From: Synechococcus sp. WH 8016
Lineage (GTDB): Bacteria; Cyanobacteriota; Cyanobacteriia; PCC-6307; Cyanobiaceae
DNA: 64,000 bases
Assembly: GCF_000230675.1 (NCBI RefSeq)
Contig: NZ_AGIK01000001.1
Span: 992,001 to 1,056,000 of the forward strand
Reading direction: 5' to 3'
Position numbers and translations under genes: made by a program. Shown in pieces: positions 55,810 through 64,000 of this stretch. Below the pieces are notes generated by a model. That model searched no databases and was not told the DNA's origin. It worked only from the letters and a program-made list of their open reading frames with translations. Position 1 is the stretch's first letter. Each line of letters begins with the position of its first letter.

Positions 55810-56984
55810 TCGTTGCGGCGCCTTGAGGCTTCGAGCAAGGGTGGCGGCAATTTGAGGGACAGCCCCTTCAAAACCGCTTCGCCCACATCACTGCGATCCA
55901 GAGTTCCGGAGGGAAGCCCCGCCGCACCCGTAACAAGCAGTCGGCCATGTTCACTTTGCTCGAGGGCAAGCACGGCCTTCCAAAGGGGAGCCGACTCTTG
56001 AAGAGAAGGGAGTTCAGCGAGCGGGCGCATGTGCTCACCAACGGTTTGTTGATCCCAGTACTGAACCGATAAGTCCTTGAGGGGCTGATCGGTCACATAC
56101 CCGATCCAGCGCCCAGAGCGGCAAACCAGCACCCAGTCGGGCAGCAGATCACTCTCCGACTCAGCGCCTCTCAGACGCATTTGGCTCAGGCTGCGCAAGC
56201 TTTGATCGGCTTCCAACACCCGGTAACGCTTGGAGGAGGCAGGTCCTACACGCAAATTGATCAAGAGCTGCTGCAGCGCGAGGGTCTGAGACTGGGAGCG
56301 CGAGGCTCCCATGCCAAACCAACCCAGCATCACCAGCCAAAGGCCTGTGAATCCCCCACCACGAAGGAAGATATAGACCCCGATCATGATCGCGCTCAGC
56401 GACAGAAGACGTCCTGTGGCCGTCGCCACCTGAATCCCGCGGCGTTGGCTCCCCGTGAACTGCCACACAAGCGCTTTAAGGATCAAGCCTCCATCAAGGG
56501 GCAGTCCCGGCAAAAGATTGAACACTGCCAAGACCAAATTCAGGGCACCAAGCTGACCAACAAGATTGCCCAGCAATGGATTGGCATGGGTTGCAGCGTG
56601 CTGACTAGCCAACAACAAACCAGCCAAAGCAAAGCTGACGGCTGGTCCAGCAGCGGCCACCCGAAAAGATCCCATCGGCGTAGAGCATTCCCGTTCCACG
56701 CGAGCAACGCCACCAAGCAAAAACAGCGTGATGCTGTTCACCTTGACCCCTTCCCTTAGGGCGACAAGGGAATGGCCTAGTTCGTGCAAAAGCACGGAGA
56801 CAAACAGCAGGAGTGCCGTGGCCAAACCCAACATCCAGCTAAGGAGTGGCGCACCAGACCCTTCTGGAAGAGCCGCGGCCTGTTGCTGAAAAGCAAGGGT
56901 GAACAACACCAAAATGATGAACCAGCTGGGGTGAACCCTCAGCGGAATGCCGCGAATCTGCATCAGCTGCCAGCCTTCGCCCAT
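55719..56984 (-). CDS. site-2 protease family metalloprotease (M50) with CBS-like region
   Basis: 421 residues. The zinc motif HELGH lies in the second membrane segment (LLFVSVLLHELGHSLVAL) and the NLLPGLPLDGG motif in a later one, as in S2P/SpoIVFB proteases that cut within membranes. The C-terminal half resembles a CBS-type regulatory domain (WVLVCRSGRWIGYVTDQPL, VGEHMRPLAELPSLQES). It probably processes a membrane-bound regulator. It overlaps the lipoate ligase gene at the 3' end. Confidence 0.88.
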   Translation of the reverse strand: MGEGWQLMQIRGIPLRVHPSWFIILVLFTLAFQQQAAALPEGSGAPLLSWMLGLATALLLFVSVLLHELGHSLVALREGVKVNSITLFLLGGVARVERECSTPMGSFRVAAAGPAVSFALAGLLLASQHAATHANPLLGNLVGQLGALNLVLAVFNLLPGLPLDGGLILKALVWQFTGSQRRGIQVATATGRLLSLSAIMIGVYIFLRGGGFTGLWLVMLGWFGMGASRSQSQTLALQQLLINLRVGPASSKRYRVLEADQSLRSLSQMRLRGAESESDLLPDWVLVCRSGRWIGYVTDQPLKDLSVQYWDQQTVGEHMRPLAELPSLQESAPLWKAVLALEQSEHGRLLVTGAAGLPSGTLDRSDVGEAVLKGLSLKLPPPLLEASRRRNDYPFGLPLLQAVTSMRASGMLDETSDSLTS

Positions 56985-57058
56985 GGGCTCCTCCTTTGGG
57001 CACTGCCGTGGCCCGATGATTCAATCCTAGAAAGGATCCACCCGAGCACCTCGATCGA

Positions 57059-57742
57059 ATGTCCGATGCGGCTATCGCTCTGAAGATCTGTGGCCTCACC
57101 GATCGCTCTCAAGCCTGTTCGATCGCAGCGATGGGAGTGCAGGCGATCGGGGTGATCGGCGTTGACAACACCCCCCGTTTCGTCGAGGAGCCGCTCCGAC
57201 GATCCATCTTTATGGAATTGGAAAAGCAACATTCCGACGTTGAGCGTGTCTGGGTTGTCGCGGATTGCTCCGATCACGCCATCCAAAGCGCCCTTCAAGG
57301 GGATGGCACACCAACCATCGTTCAACTGCATGGATCGGAAACGCCAGAGCGCTGCCTTGAACTAAAGCAGCGCCATCCAACGGTGCGCTGGTGGAAAGCC
57401 CTGAGACTGCGCACGGAACAAGATCTGCGTGAATTGGGCTCCTTTGAAACCCATAGCGACGCCCTTTTACTCGATGCCTGGAGCCCTGATCAACTTGGCG
57501 GCACCGGCCATCGACTGGACCCAAACTGGTTCACCCATTTGGATCAGCAGCTCCAACCAGACACCATCTGGTGGTTGGCTGGAGGAATCAGCGCTGAATG
57601 GGTCCCTGACCTTCTCGGACTGGTTTCCCCCTATGGACTCGATGCCTCAAGCCGACTGGAAACGAAGCCGGGAGTGAAAGACCTGGACAAAGTTCGCGCC
57701 CTTGTTCAAGCCGTTCATGACAACAGACCACTTCGGCAATAA
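57059..57742 (+). CDS. trpF: phosphoribosylanthranilate isomerase
   Basis: 227 residues, a TIM barrel. ALKICGLTDRSQACSIAAMG (with the catalytic Cys), VIGVDNTPRFV, VQLHGSET and DAWSPDQLGGTGH match TrpF, which isomerises PRA in tryptophan synthesis. Dispersed from trpA. It overlaps the start of the next frame only at an unlikely upstream ATG. Confidence 0.93.
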   Translation: MSDAAIALKICGLTDRSQACSIAAMGVQAIGVIGVDNTPRFVEEPLRRSIFMELEKQHSDVERVWVVADCSDHAIQSALQGDGTPTIVQLHGSETPERCLELKQRHPTVRWWKALRLRTEQDLRELGSFETHSDALLLDAWSPDQLGGTGHRLDPNWFTHLDQQLQPDTIWWLAGGISAEWVPDLLGLVSPYGLDASSRLETKPGVKDLDKVRALVQAVHDNRPLRQ

Positions 57743-57767
57743 GTTGCCATCAACAAGACCAATTTCC

Positions 57768-58265
57768 ATGGCCTATCGGGCTGCAGCATCTGTATGTCTT
57801 CTCGCGTGGATCAGTCTTTTGCCTGCGGCCACGCAAGCGCAAGGAATGCTTCCAGGTTGTCGCCTCGAAGGCGGGAGTTTGCAATGCGTGCCTGGTTTAA
57901 CAGCAGATCCTCAACAGCAAATCAATGTTCTCAATAAGGAGATCTCAACAGACGTCCAGGCAGAAGGTCGGATCAAACAAACGATCCAAGGACTAAAACA
58001 ATTTGTCCTGATCGGAGAGGCGAGAGAAGGACAACTCATCAAGACAAAATTTGATCTCCAGGGAGAACAAATCAACAGCGTTCATATTCACTGGTACCAA
58101 CGCCAAGGGGATGGCCATTGGAAACTCGTCTCTGATCGCAGCGAGGAAACCTATCAAATCAGCCAAGACGACCAAGGCTCACAAATCATGGCCGTGATGG
58201 TCGTTGCAACCAGCGATGGCGAAGTCCAGCGGGTGAGCAGCAACGTGATCGGTCCGATTCGATAA
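57768..58265 (+). CDS. secreted hypothetical protein
   Basis: 165 residues from the ATG at 57768 (MAYRAAASVCLLAW). A signal peptide ends near TQAQG, and the mature region begins with a cysteine pair (PGCRLEGGSLQCVPG). The rest is a beta-rich domain with an amphipathic pattern (IHWYQRQGDGHWKLVSDRS). No family recognised. It is 25 nt downstream of trpF, perhaps on the same transcript, but the function is unrelated. Confidence 0.65.
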   Translation: MAYRAAASVCLLAWISLLPAATQAQGMLPGCRLEGGSLQCVPGLTADPQQQINVLNKEISTDVQAEGRIKQTIQGLKQFVLIGEAREGQLIKTKFDLQGEQINSVHIHWYQRQGDGHWKLVSDRSEETYQISQDDQGSQIMAVMVVATSDGEVQRVSSNVIGPIR

Positions 58266-58308
58266 AACCGATTCAACCGCGCTGATCACCCTCAGCTCAA
58301 ATGAACAA

Positions 58309-59052
58309 TCAGGTGCTAAGCATGGCTTCCTGTTGGCGCACAAGCTCGAAAAATTCTTGCTTGAGGCTGGGGTCATGACGGAAATCACCACGAACCACTG
58401 AATTCACCATGCTGGTTTGCGGTTCACGCACACCTCTCCATTTCATGCAGTAGTGCTGAGCCTTGATGATGATGCCCAAACCCTGAGGAGCACAGAGCCG
58501 TTCAATTTCGTCAGCAAGGATCATCACCGCTTCCTCTTGGATGTGCGGCCTTGAGAACACCCAATCAGCCACACGGGTGAACTTGGAGAGACCAATCACA
58601 CGATCGCCAGGCTTGATGCCGATCCAGCAGTTCCCCATGATTGGGACGAGATGGTGGGAGCAGGCAGAGCGGACGGTGATGGGGCCAACGGTATAAATCT
58701 CGTCGAGCTGCTTGACGTTGGGGAAACTCGCCACCTTGGGTTGATGGTGATAGCGACCCTTAAACACCTCACGGAGATACATCCGAGCCACACGCTCGGC
58801 CGTTTCAGCTGTGTTGTGATCATTTTCGATATCAATGACCAGGCTGCGCAGAAGCTCCCTGACACGATCAGCAACCTCTATCTCGAGTTCATCGAGCTCA
58901 CCGGTTTGGATGAATGCCGCAACGTTGTCATTGGCCAGGAAAGAAACACCCTGATCGATGAGACGCTGGCGAATTCTCTGAGAAACGGGTTGAACTTCAG
59001 CATTCAGTGAAGTCAAAGTGCCGTTGGAGATAGCTGGAATTGTAGAAGTCAT
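58309..59052 (-). CDS. folE: GTP cyclohydrolase I
   Basis: 247 residues. The zinc ligands are visible (VRSACSHHLVPIMG and QHYCMKWRGV), with the GWIGIKPG-like GNCWIGIKPGDRV segment and GLSKFTRVAD. It makes dihydroneopterin triphosphate, the precursor of folate and pterins including the QueD-like substrate. The stop is 43 nt from the convergent hypothetical gene. It is downstream of the SDR gene. Confidence 0.95.
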   Translation of the reverse strand: MTSTIPAISNGTLTSLNAEVQPVSQRIRQRLIDQGVSFLANDNVAAFIQTGELDELEIEVADRVRELLRSLVIDIENDHNTAETAERVARMYLREVFKGRYHHQPKVASFPNVKQLDEIYTVGPITVRSACSHHLVPIMGNCWIGIKPGDRVIGLSKFTRVADWVFSRPHIQEEAVMILADEIERLCAPQGLGIIIKAQHYCMKWRGVREPQTSMVNSVVRGDFRHDPSLKQEFFELVRQQEAMLST

Positions 59053-59064
59053 GTCAGGGGTGTT

Positions 59065-59772
59065 TTAAAAGGCACCAGTAGCTGGCATCAAAGTGAGGTC
59101 TTCAATAATTTGTGTGGACGGTTGCTGCGCAAGATGAAGAAGCGTAACAGCAGCTTGCTCGACTGGAAGCATGGCACGCCGGTCAAACGTGCTCTGAACC
59201 GTTGGAGAATCCCAAAGTGACGTATCAACAGCACCGAGGGTGAGCGTGCAGGCACGAATCCCGTGCGCCCTTTCCTCTTCAGCAAGGCAGCGCGTGAAGC
59301 TGGCTAAGGCGGCCTTCACCGTGCAGTACGCCCCCCAGTCCGGGAAAGCATTTCGTGCGGCATGGCTACTGATGTTGATCACAAGTCCTCCTTGAGGACG
59401 CATGGCAGGAACCACAGCAGCGCACATCTGAAACACGCTGGTGAGGTTGAGTTGCATCAGCCAATTCCAGCGATCCAAGGGCATCTCAAGCAGCCCTCCG
59501 GTCCAAGCAGCGCCAGCATTGTTAATCAGTACAGACGGTGTAAGCCCCTGACTGAGCAAGGTTGCCACCCCTGAAGCGATCTCCTCAGGTTTGGTGAGAT
59601 CAACAGCTCCGTACACGATGCGTTGACCCGTTGAAGCCAATTCAGACGCTAGGGATTGGAGAGAAGCTTCGTCTCGCGACAGAAGGATGAGATCCCAGCC
59701 AGCTTCAGCAAACGTAAAGGCAGCACTGCGGCCAATGCCGCGTGATGCTCCGGTAATTAGTACAGAGGGCAA
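59065..59772 (-). CDS. short-chain dehydrogenase/reductase
   Basis: 235 residues. The NAD(P)-binding motif VLITGASRGIGRSAAF, NAG segment (VLINNAGAAW) and catalytic Ser/Tyr/Lys (ISSHAARNAFPDWGAYCTVKA) define a classical SDR. Substrate unknown. It lies between accA and folE, and its start is 24 nt after the accA stop, so the two may be cotranscribed. A link to fatty acid metabolism is positional. Confidence 0.88.
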   Translation of the reverse strand: MPSVLITGASRGIGRSAAFTFAEAGWDLILLSRDEASLQSLASELASTGQRIVYGAVDLTKPEEIASGVATLLSQGLTPSVLINNAGAAWTGGLLEMPLDRWNWLMQLNLTSVFQMCAAVVPAMRPQGGLVINISSHAARNAFPDWGAYCTVKAALASFTRCLAEEERAHGIRACTLTLGAVDTSLWDSPTVQSTFDRRAMLPVEQAAVTLLHLAQQPSTQIIEDLTLMPATGAF

Positions 59773-59796
59773 TGAGCCTCAGCGATCGCGGCAATC

Positions 59797-60786
59797 CTAA
59801 GAAGCTGAATCAGCATCTGACGCGGTGGGATCAAGGAAGCGGCCCATCGCCCGGAACTTTCGGTAACGCTGATCCCGCAATTCTTGGGGCGGGAGTGCTG
59901 AAAGCTCAGCAAGATTTCGTTCGAGAGCTTCCCGCAGCGTTGCTCCTGCCTCAAGTGGGGCCCAATTGTTTCCACCTGACGGTTCTGCAAGCACCTCATC
60001 CACCACGCCAAGGCTGAGTAAGTCTTTGCCGGTGATGCGCAACGCCGCCGCTGCTTCCGGTGCTTTCGCTGCATCACGCCACAGAATCGAGGCGCAGGCC
60101 TCAGGACTCGCCACCGTGTAGACGCTGTGTTCGAACATCAGCAGACGGTCAGCAACACCGATTCCAAGAGCACCGCCAGATCCCCCTTCCCCAATCACCG
60201 TGGCGATGATGGGCACTCTCAGGCGGAACATCTCGCGAAGGTTGACGGCAATCGCCTCCCCCTGGCCCTGCTCCTCAGCCAGCAAGCCTGCATAGGCACC
60301 AGGCGTGTCGATAAAAGCAAGAATGGGCAGGCCAAAACGATCGGCATGCTCCATCAATCGCAGGGCTTTGCGATAACCGCCTGGGGTCGCCATCCCAAAG
60401 TTCCGAGCCACGTTTTCCTTGGTGTCACGCCCCTTTTGATGGCCTAATAAGACCACCGAGCGATCACCCAACCGACCGAGGCCACCCACCAAAGCCTGAT
60501 CGTCGCTCCCGCGACGGTCACCATGGAGCTCAACCCAGTCATCGCAAAACATCTGAATGAAATCCAGAGTGCTCGGACGATGAGGGTGGCGAGCAACCTG
60601 AATTTTCTGCGCTGGAGTCAGATTTTGAAAAATCTCTTCGCGTCTGCGAGCAGCAAGGGTTTCCAGCTGAAGCAACTGCTGGCTTACATCAACTTCTGAA
60701 TCCCTTGCCAACTGGCGGATCTGCTCAATCTGCTGTTCAAGCTCAATCAGGGGCTTTTCAAACTCAAGCAGGGGGCGACGTGCCAT
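59797..60786 (-). CDS. accA: acetyl-CoA carboxylase carboxyltransferase subunit alpha
   Basis: 329 residues of the AccA type. [39 protein letters not shown] and [20 protein letters not shown] are typical. It transfers the carboxyl group to acetyl-CoA to make malonyl-CoA, the first step of fatty acid synthesis. It is 21 nt downstream of aar, the enzyme that turns fatty acyl-ACP into aldehyde. Confidence 0.96.
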   Translation of the reverse strand: MARRPLLEFEKPLIELEQQIEQIRQLARDSEVDVSQQLLQLETLAARRREEIFQNLTPAQKIQVARHPHRPSTLDFIQMFCDDWVELHGDRRGSDDQALVGGLGRLGDRSVVLLGHQKGRDTKENVARNFGMATPGGYRKALRLMEHADRFGLPILAFIDTPGAYAGLLAEEQGQGEAIAVNLREMFRLRVPIIATVIGEGGSGGALGIGVADRLLMFEHSVYTVASPEACASILWRDAAKAPEAAAALRITGKDLLSLGVVDEVLAEPSGGNNWAPLEAGATLREALERNLAELSALPPQELRDQRYRKFRAMGRFLDPTASDADSAS

Positions 60787-60806
60787 GAAAACCAGATCTG
60801 TGAACG

Positions 60807-61853
60807 TCAGGCAGCGGCAGCCTGAAGCTGCCCCTGAAGGTTGAGCGTGGTGAAACCGTGCCTCATCGAGGCAGCACCAATGAAGTCCATTTTTTCAAGG
60901 GTGATGTTGTTCCTACCCCAGCTGAAGTTGGTGTGGCAAGCCTCAAATTCGAGAAGAATGGCTTCAGCGAAGCAAGCAAACATCTGCCGCTGAGGCTTCT
61001 CCATTTGCCATTCAGCATTTTCCATCATCGTCCAGCCGATATCGGACACAAATTCAACGATGCCTCCTTTAAGAATGTGAACGCCTTTTCCAGCCACCCT
61101 GGAATCAAGGTTCTTCGGATACCCACCGTCAATCATCAAGCAGGGTTTCTGTAGTCGATCCGCATCAATTTCCAAGGTGCGGGGCATGCTCGCTACCCAG
61201 GCAACAACATCAGCCTCAGGAAGCGCTTCATCCAGGCTGAGGATGCGGCCCCCACCTAATTCCTGTTGCAGGTCTTGCAGGGGCTGCTGCTGACGAGCGA
61301 CCATCAGCAGCTCTTTAACTCCAGTGCGCTTGGTTAACCAACGGCAAACGGCACTTCCGATATCTCCAGTGGCTCCCACCACCGCGACCCGAGCCTTGCT
61401 GAGATCAATGCCAAGCAAAGGAGCATTGATTTCAACTTGTCGACTGATCACCCAAGCCGTATGGGTGTTTCCAGTCGTAAACCGTTCCCACTCCAGGGTG
61501 GTGCTGCGAATGGTTTGATGCTTGAGCAGGTTGAAATTCTCAAAAATAATTGAGGTAAAGCCGCCTAGAGCAGTGATATTGATGCCTTTCTTCTGAGCTA
61601 GCTCCATGGCGTTCAGCACCTTGCGTCTTGCCGTTTTGAAGCGGCTCAGCATTTCGGGCACAAAACACGAATCGATATAGGCCCCTTCGATTGTTTTTCC
61701 AGTCAGGCTCGTGACTTCCAGATGCTCGACCAACTGAGGGGGAGCACTGCACCAGACATCCAGGTCACCCTCTGCAATGTGATCGAAACCCAGCTCTAAA
61801 GCTTTACGCCTAGCAGCTTCAAAACTGGTGGAATGTCCGATCAGACCAAACAT
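60807..61853 (-). CDS. aar: long-chain acyl-[acyl-carrier-protein] reductase
   Basis: 348 residues from the ATG at 61853 ([16 protein letters not shown]). The NADPH-binding motif is [16 protein letters not shown], and a catalytic Cys is likely in [11 protein letters not shown]. It reduces fatty acyl-ACP to fatty aldehyde, the first step of cyanobacterial alkane synthesis. The longer frame to 61928 encodes a polar stretch with a tRNA-T-arm-like RNA sequence, so the ATG at 61853 is preferred. ado lies upstream on the same strand. Confidence 0.95.
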   Translation of the reverse strand: MFGLIGHSTSFEAARRKALELGFDHIAEGDLDVWCSAPPQLVEHLEVTSLTGKTIEGAYIDSCFVPEMLSRFKTARRKVLNAMELAQKKGINITALGGFTSIIFENFNLLKHQTIRSTTLEWERFTTGNTHTAWVISRQVEINAPLLGIDLSKARVAVVGATGDIGSAVCRWLTKRTGVKELLMVARQQQPLQDLQQELGGGRILSLDEALPEADVVAWVASMPRTLEIDADRLQKPCLMIDGGYPKNLDSRVAGKGVHILKGGIVEFVSDIGWTMMENAEWQMEKPQRQMFACFAEAILLEFEACHTNFSWGRNNITLEKMDFIGAASMRHGFTTLNLQGQLQAAAA

Positions 61854-61914
61854 GTGCTGCCGACGGTCGTACTTAGAAGTAGGGATCCGAACCACATGCA
61901 CCGATAAGGCGATG

Positions 61915-61994
61915 GGATTCGAACCCACCTAAGCACGGGTCGGGTTCAGGATGAACGGACAGGAACGAAATTGACGCCCGCCATCCGTCCATCC
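61915..61994 (-). promoter_or_regulatory. structured aar leader region (ado-aar spacer)
   Basis: Minus-strand RNA can form a hairpin from 61984-61994 with 61949-61959 (10 of 11 bp plus one G-U). A second possible stem is GAACCC/GGGTTC (61921-61926 with 61942-61947). A T-arm-like GGGTTCGAATCCC lies at 61914-61926. It may be a leader element or the ado terminator. Confidence 0.4.
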
Positions 61995-62011
61995 TCAGGG
62001 TTAAAACCCAG

Positions 62012-62740
62012 TTAAACCGTAAGAGCTGCTGCCGCCATGCGAGCGATATCCCGGGAGCTGAAACCGATTTCGTTCAAGGCTTCCTGATAAGCGATCAAAA
62101 AGTCTTCGATCAAATCTTCCTTTTCCATGTGCAGGACAGAAGCATCAGCAGCCACCTGCTCAAGCATCGAGCGAATCAGCGGAAGATTCACCTTGTTGGC
62201 TTCCATCAACTCGTCGCGGCTTGCCTCGAAATTGGCCTTGAGCCACTCTTGTCCGTAGTTGAGGTGGGTGTATTCGTCCTTAACGACCCCCTCGGTAATT
62301 TTGCGCGCGAAGGGGTCAGCAACAGGGATGTAGATGTGATAGGCCGAAATCGCGAAGGCCTCGATCAAGAGGGCCTGAATCAGCAGGCAGGTCACCACCT
62401 TGCCCTCTTTGAGAGCGGATTGAAAATTGCCATGCAAAGGAGCAAAAAACTCCTGAGCGAAGGGCATATCAGCCACAACGTTGAGGTTTTTTGCACAGGC
62501 GGTAAAGCCCTTCATGTGCTTCATTTCCATCTTCGCCAGCTTGGCGAGTTCCTCAGCCTGATCAGGGATCAGCGTGCCTAAGGAGATGTAATTGTCATGA
62601 GCTTCCTGCTCACCTTCGATCACGATGGCGTTGATGCGGCTATAGGCATCCTTGTAAGCATCCGTCGTGAAATCAGGTAGCTCTGCCAAACCCTGCTGAT
62701 CATCGAGCACAGCGACTGCTGTGGAGTCAAGGGTTGACAT
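62012..62740 (-). CDS. ado: aldehyde-deformylating oxygenase (aldehyde decarbonylase)
   Basis: 242 residues. The ferritin-like di-iron ligands are present: Glu44 ([11 protein letters not shown]), Glu72 and His75 ([10 protein letters not shown]), then the later [12 protein letters not shown] pair. Spacing matches the Synechococcus enzyme. It converts fatty aldehyde to alkane plus formate using ferredoxin and O2. It pairs with aar downstream, together the hydrocarbon pathway. Confidence 0.96.
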   Translation of the reverse strand: MSTLDSTAVAVLDDQQGLAELPDFTTDAYKDAYSRINAIVIEGEQEAHDNYISLGTLIPDQAEELAKLAKMEMKHMKGFTACAKNLNVVADMPFAQEFFAPLHGNFQSALKEGKVVTCLLIQALLIEAFAISAYHIYIPVADPFARKITEGVVKDEYTHLNYGQEWLKANFEASRDELMEANKVNLPLIRSMLEQVAADASVLHMEKEDLIEDFLIAYQEALNEIGFSSRDIARMAAAALTV

Positions 62741-62811
62741 GATTCTCTTCCGGTTATCAGCAATGCTGACGACTGTAACCAGTGTTCACCTCAACAGACG
62801 TGCTTGAAGGG

Positions 62812-63657
62812 TCAGTTGACAACCGCAACAGGTTGAGAAGGGGGCCAATTACTGGCCAACAAACTGCCAAAGAGATTGGCCCAATGGCTCACCAGGCAGC
62901 GTTCCAAGGCTTCCCCAAGTTCGGCACTGGCTGCGCGTGAATCACCGATCACACCACTGCTACTGAGGTCAGATGTCAGCCAGGCCGTAGGGGCCGCTCC
63001 TTCCAGGCTCCAACCAGGAGGTGGAGTGGCGAGAGAGGCGGGCTGGCGATGGTCACCGTCGACGGGACGAGCCTCCCCCACCAACCGCGGCTCAAGAGCC
63101 AGCATCAAACTGGTTTCAGCCTGCGCGGCATGCAATCCGCCCCGTAGCTCTTCCTCAGGAATCAACGCAGCCAAACCAGATACGCCACTCCACAAGAAGC
63201 AGGGAAGAACCGCCATAGATGGCGACTGAACACGAAGTTCCCTTGCCGCAGCCTGAAGCAATCCAATCTGCCCCCCATGGGCGTTGAACAACACCAAGCG
63301 CTTCACCCCTTGGGCACTCAACTGCGTTCCCACCTCGATGATCAGTTGGGTCAACAAGCCCGAGGACACGCTCAAGGTTCCAGGAAAGCCTGCATGCTCT
63401 GGAGAAAATCCAATGGATTGTGAGGGCAGGCTCCAAATCGGAGCATTTGCTGCGAGCTCTGACAACACAGAGGCGAGGATCCGCTCAGAAAACAGAGCAT
63501 CGGTGGCAAGAGGGAGATGGGGGCCGTGTTGTTCAAAAGCGCCCATCGGCCAAACCACGGTGGAACCGGATTGCTGTAAGGCTTTCTCCGCCTCTGGCCA
63601 ACTCAAGCTGTCCAAGCGCCGTGTGGCGGAAAGACCCAAGTGAGCTTGTGCAGTCAT
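62812..63657 (-). CDS. creatininase-family amidohydrolase
   Basis: 281 residues from the ATG at 63657. The metal-binding segments are WPMGAFEQHGPHLPLATDAL, NAHGGQIGLLQ and the HAAQAETSLMLAL region. Family members hydrolyse small cyclic or acyl amides such as creatinine or flavin and mycofactocin intermediates, but the cyanobacterial substrate is unknown. The frame extends upstream to 63882, but only a non-homologous leader is added. Divergent from the partial gene at the right edge. Confidence 0.85.
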   Translation of the reverse strand: MTAQAHLGLSATRRLDSLSWPEAEKALQQSGSTVVWPMGAFEQHGPHLPLATDALFSERILASVLSELAANAPIWSLPSQSIGFSPEHAGFPGTLSVSSGLLTQLIIEVGTQLSAQGVKRLVLFNAHGGQIGLLQAAARELRVQSPSMAVLPCFLWSGVSGLAALIPEEELRGGLHAAQAETSLMLALEPRLVGEARPVDGDHRQPASLATPPPGWSLEGAAPTAWLTSDLSSSGVIGDSRAASAELGEALERCLVSHWANLFGSLLASNWPPSQPVAVVN

Positions 63658-63713
63658 CGGCCGACACGCCTCCCATTTGCTGCCAGACTGACTGATCGAG
63701 GACATTGAGACCC

Positions 63714-64000
63714 ATGGCGGGATCAGAAAGCCAACAATCCATGGACAGCAAAGGGCAAAGCCCGGCAGCTCAGCCTCCGCGCAAGCCCCTGCAGGTGATG
63801 CATATAAGTCGCAAAGACGAACAGGATCGCCTTCGGCGTGAGGCAGAAGAAGCGAGGACGGCCGCCGATGCCGCGATGGCACGGGCTGTTGAATTAGAGA
63901 AAGCGGCGCAAATCGCTCAAAACACCACGGCTAGGCCCCCCATGGCCCCAACGTCGTCGTCAACGGCGGCGGCAAAGCCATCAGTCGTTGACGACGACGA
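63714..64000 (+). CDS. partial gene, coiled-coil N-terminus, function unknown
   Basis: The frame is open to the end of the window, giving at least 95 residues from the ATG at 63714. An in-frame ATG at 63741 is an alternative start. A GAGG lies about 10 nt upstream of 63714. The N-terminus is Ser/Gln/Pro-rich, then a strongly charged heptad pattern (SRKDEQDRLRREAEEARTAA) that should form a coiled coil, then a Ser/Thr/Ala-rich stretch before an acidic DDD. No family recognised. Divergent from the creatininase-like gene. Confidence 0.55.
   Translation, partial: MAGSESQQSMDSKGQSPAAQPPRKPLQVMHISRKDEQDRLRREAEEARTAADAAMARAVELEKAAQIAQNTTARPPMAPTSSSTAAAKPSVVDDD

Noticed and set aside
61893-61994. tRNA or tmRNA gene in the ado-aar spacer
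   Set aside because: Only a T-arm-like segment is present. There is no acceptor partner, D-arm or tag-peptide frame, so it is kept as a structured leader only.

Overview
The window looks like chromosome of an alpha-cyanobacterium of the marine Synechococcus/Prochlorococcus group. It carries form IA Rubisco (cbbL/cbbS) inside a cso-type (alpha) carboxysome operon, a BicA-type SulP transporter, the NdhD4/NdhF4/ChpX CO2-uptake module, chlorophyll genes (chlN, chlB, chlL, por), psaM, ndhL, a CRR6-like protein and the cyanobacterial alkane pair (aar, ado). Genes are tightly packed on both strands, and many convergent neighbours overlap at their 3' ends. No insertion sequence, prophage or CRISPR array was seen.

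Layout. 0-8.5 kb: the end of an HlyD/EmrA-type efflux adaptor, queD-like, hisIE, a matrixin-like zinc protease, a DUF2214 membrane protein, a group 2 sigma factor, a DUF1232 protein, two small unknowns, PsiE-like, a Nif11-cupin fusion, a cytochrome c, YciI-like, trpA, DUF3007 and ndhL. 8.5-12.7 kb: tRNA-Leu(UAA), pyrC, bicA and a divergent Ca2+/Na+ antiporter family gene. 12.7-18.7 kb: two DUF2231 membrane proteins, a three-subunit haem-copper oxidase whose subunit II has lost the CuA ligands (the cyanobacterial alternative oxidase, ARTO), and a GMC-type flavoprotein. 18.7-30.9 kb: housekeeping genes including gor, a ParB-like gene, dnaA, an HtrA protease, two glycosyltransferase-like genes, an acetyltransferase, a hydrolase, an ABC exporter, hisG, gloB, an ABC importer ATPase and ridA.

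30.9-46.8 kb is one inorganic-carbon region. On the minus strand, in transcription order, it reads csoS1D, then (past rdgB on the other strand) csoS1, cbbL, cbbS, csoS2, csoSCA, csoS4A, csoS4B, csoS1E, ndhF4, ndhD4, chpX, an acRAF-like gene and cbbX. It encodes the shell, scaffold, carbonic anhydrase, Rubisco, Rubisco assembly and activation factors, and an NDH-1 CO2 hydration module. A strong intrinsic terminator lies between cbbS and csoS2, which could set Rubisco above scaffold and shell expression.

46.8-54.1 kb: a small possibly DNA-binding protein, a lipoprotein, chlN-chlB-chlL (dark-operative protochlorophyllide reductase) meeting por (light-dependent enzyme) stop to stop, psaM (34 codons) and a CRR6-like gene. 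54.1-64 kb: tauE-like, a lipoate ligase family gene, a site-2 protease, trpF, folE, a short-chain dehydrogenase, accA, aar, ado, a creatininase family gene and a partial coiled-coil gene.

The most interesting observations are a CsoS2-like Rubisco-binding motif plus a six-copy pentapeptide repeat in the disordered tail of CsoSCA, the internal terminator of the carboxysome operon, the CuA-less oxidase with an adjacent cysteine-rich GMC flavoprotein, the Nif11-cupin fusion whose end is written antisense to the PsiE tail, and several candidate RNA structures and operators in spacers. All assignments come from reading the sequence. No database search was run.
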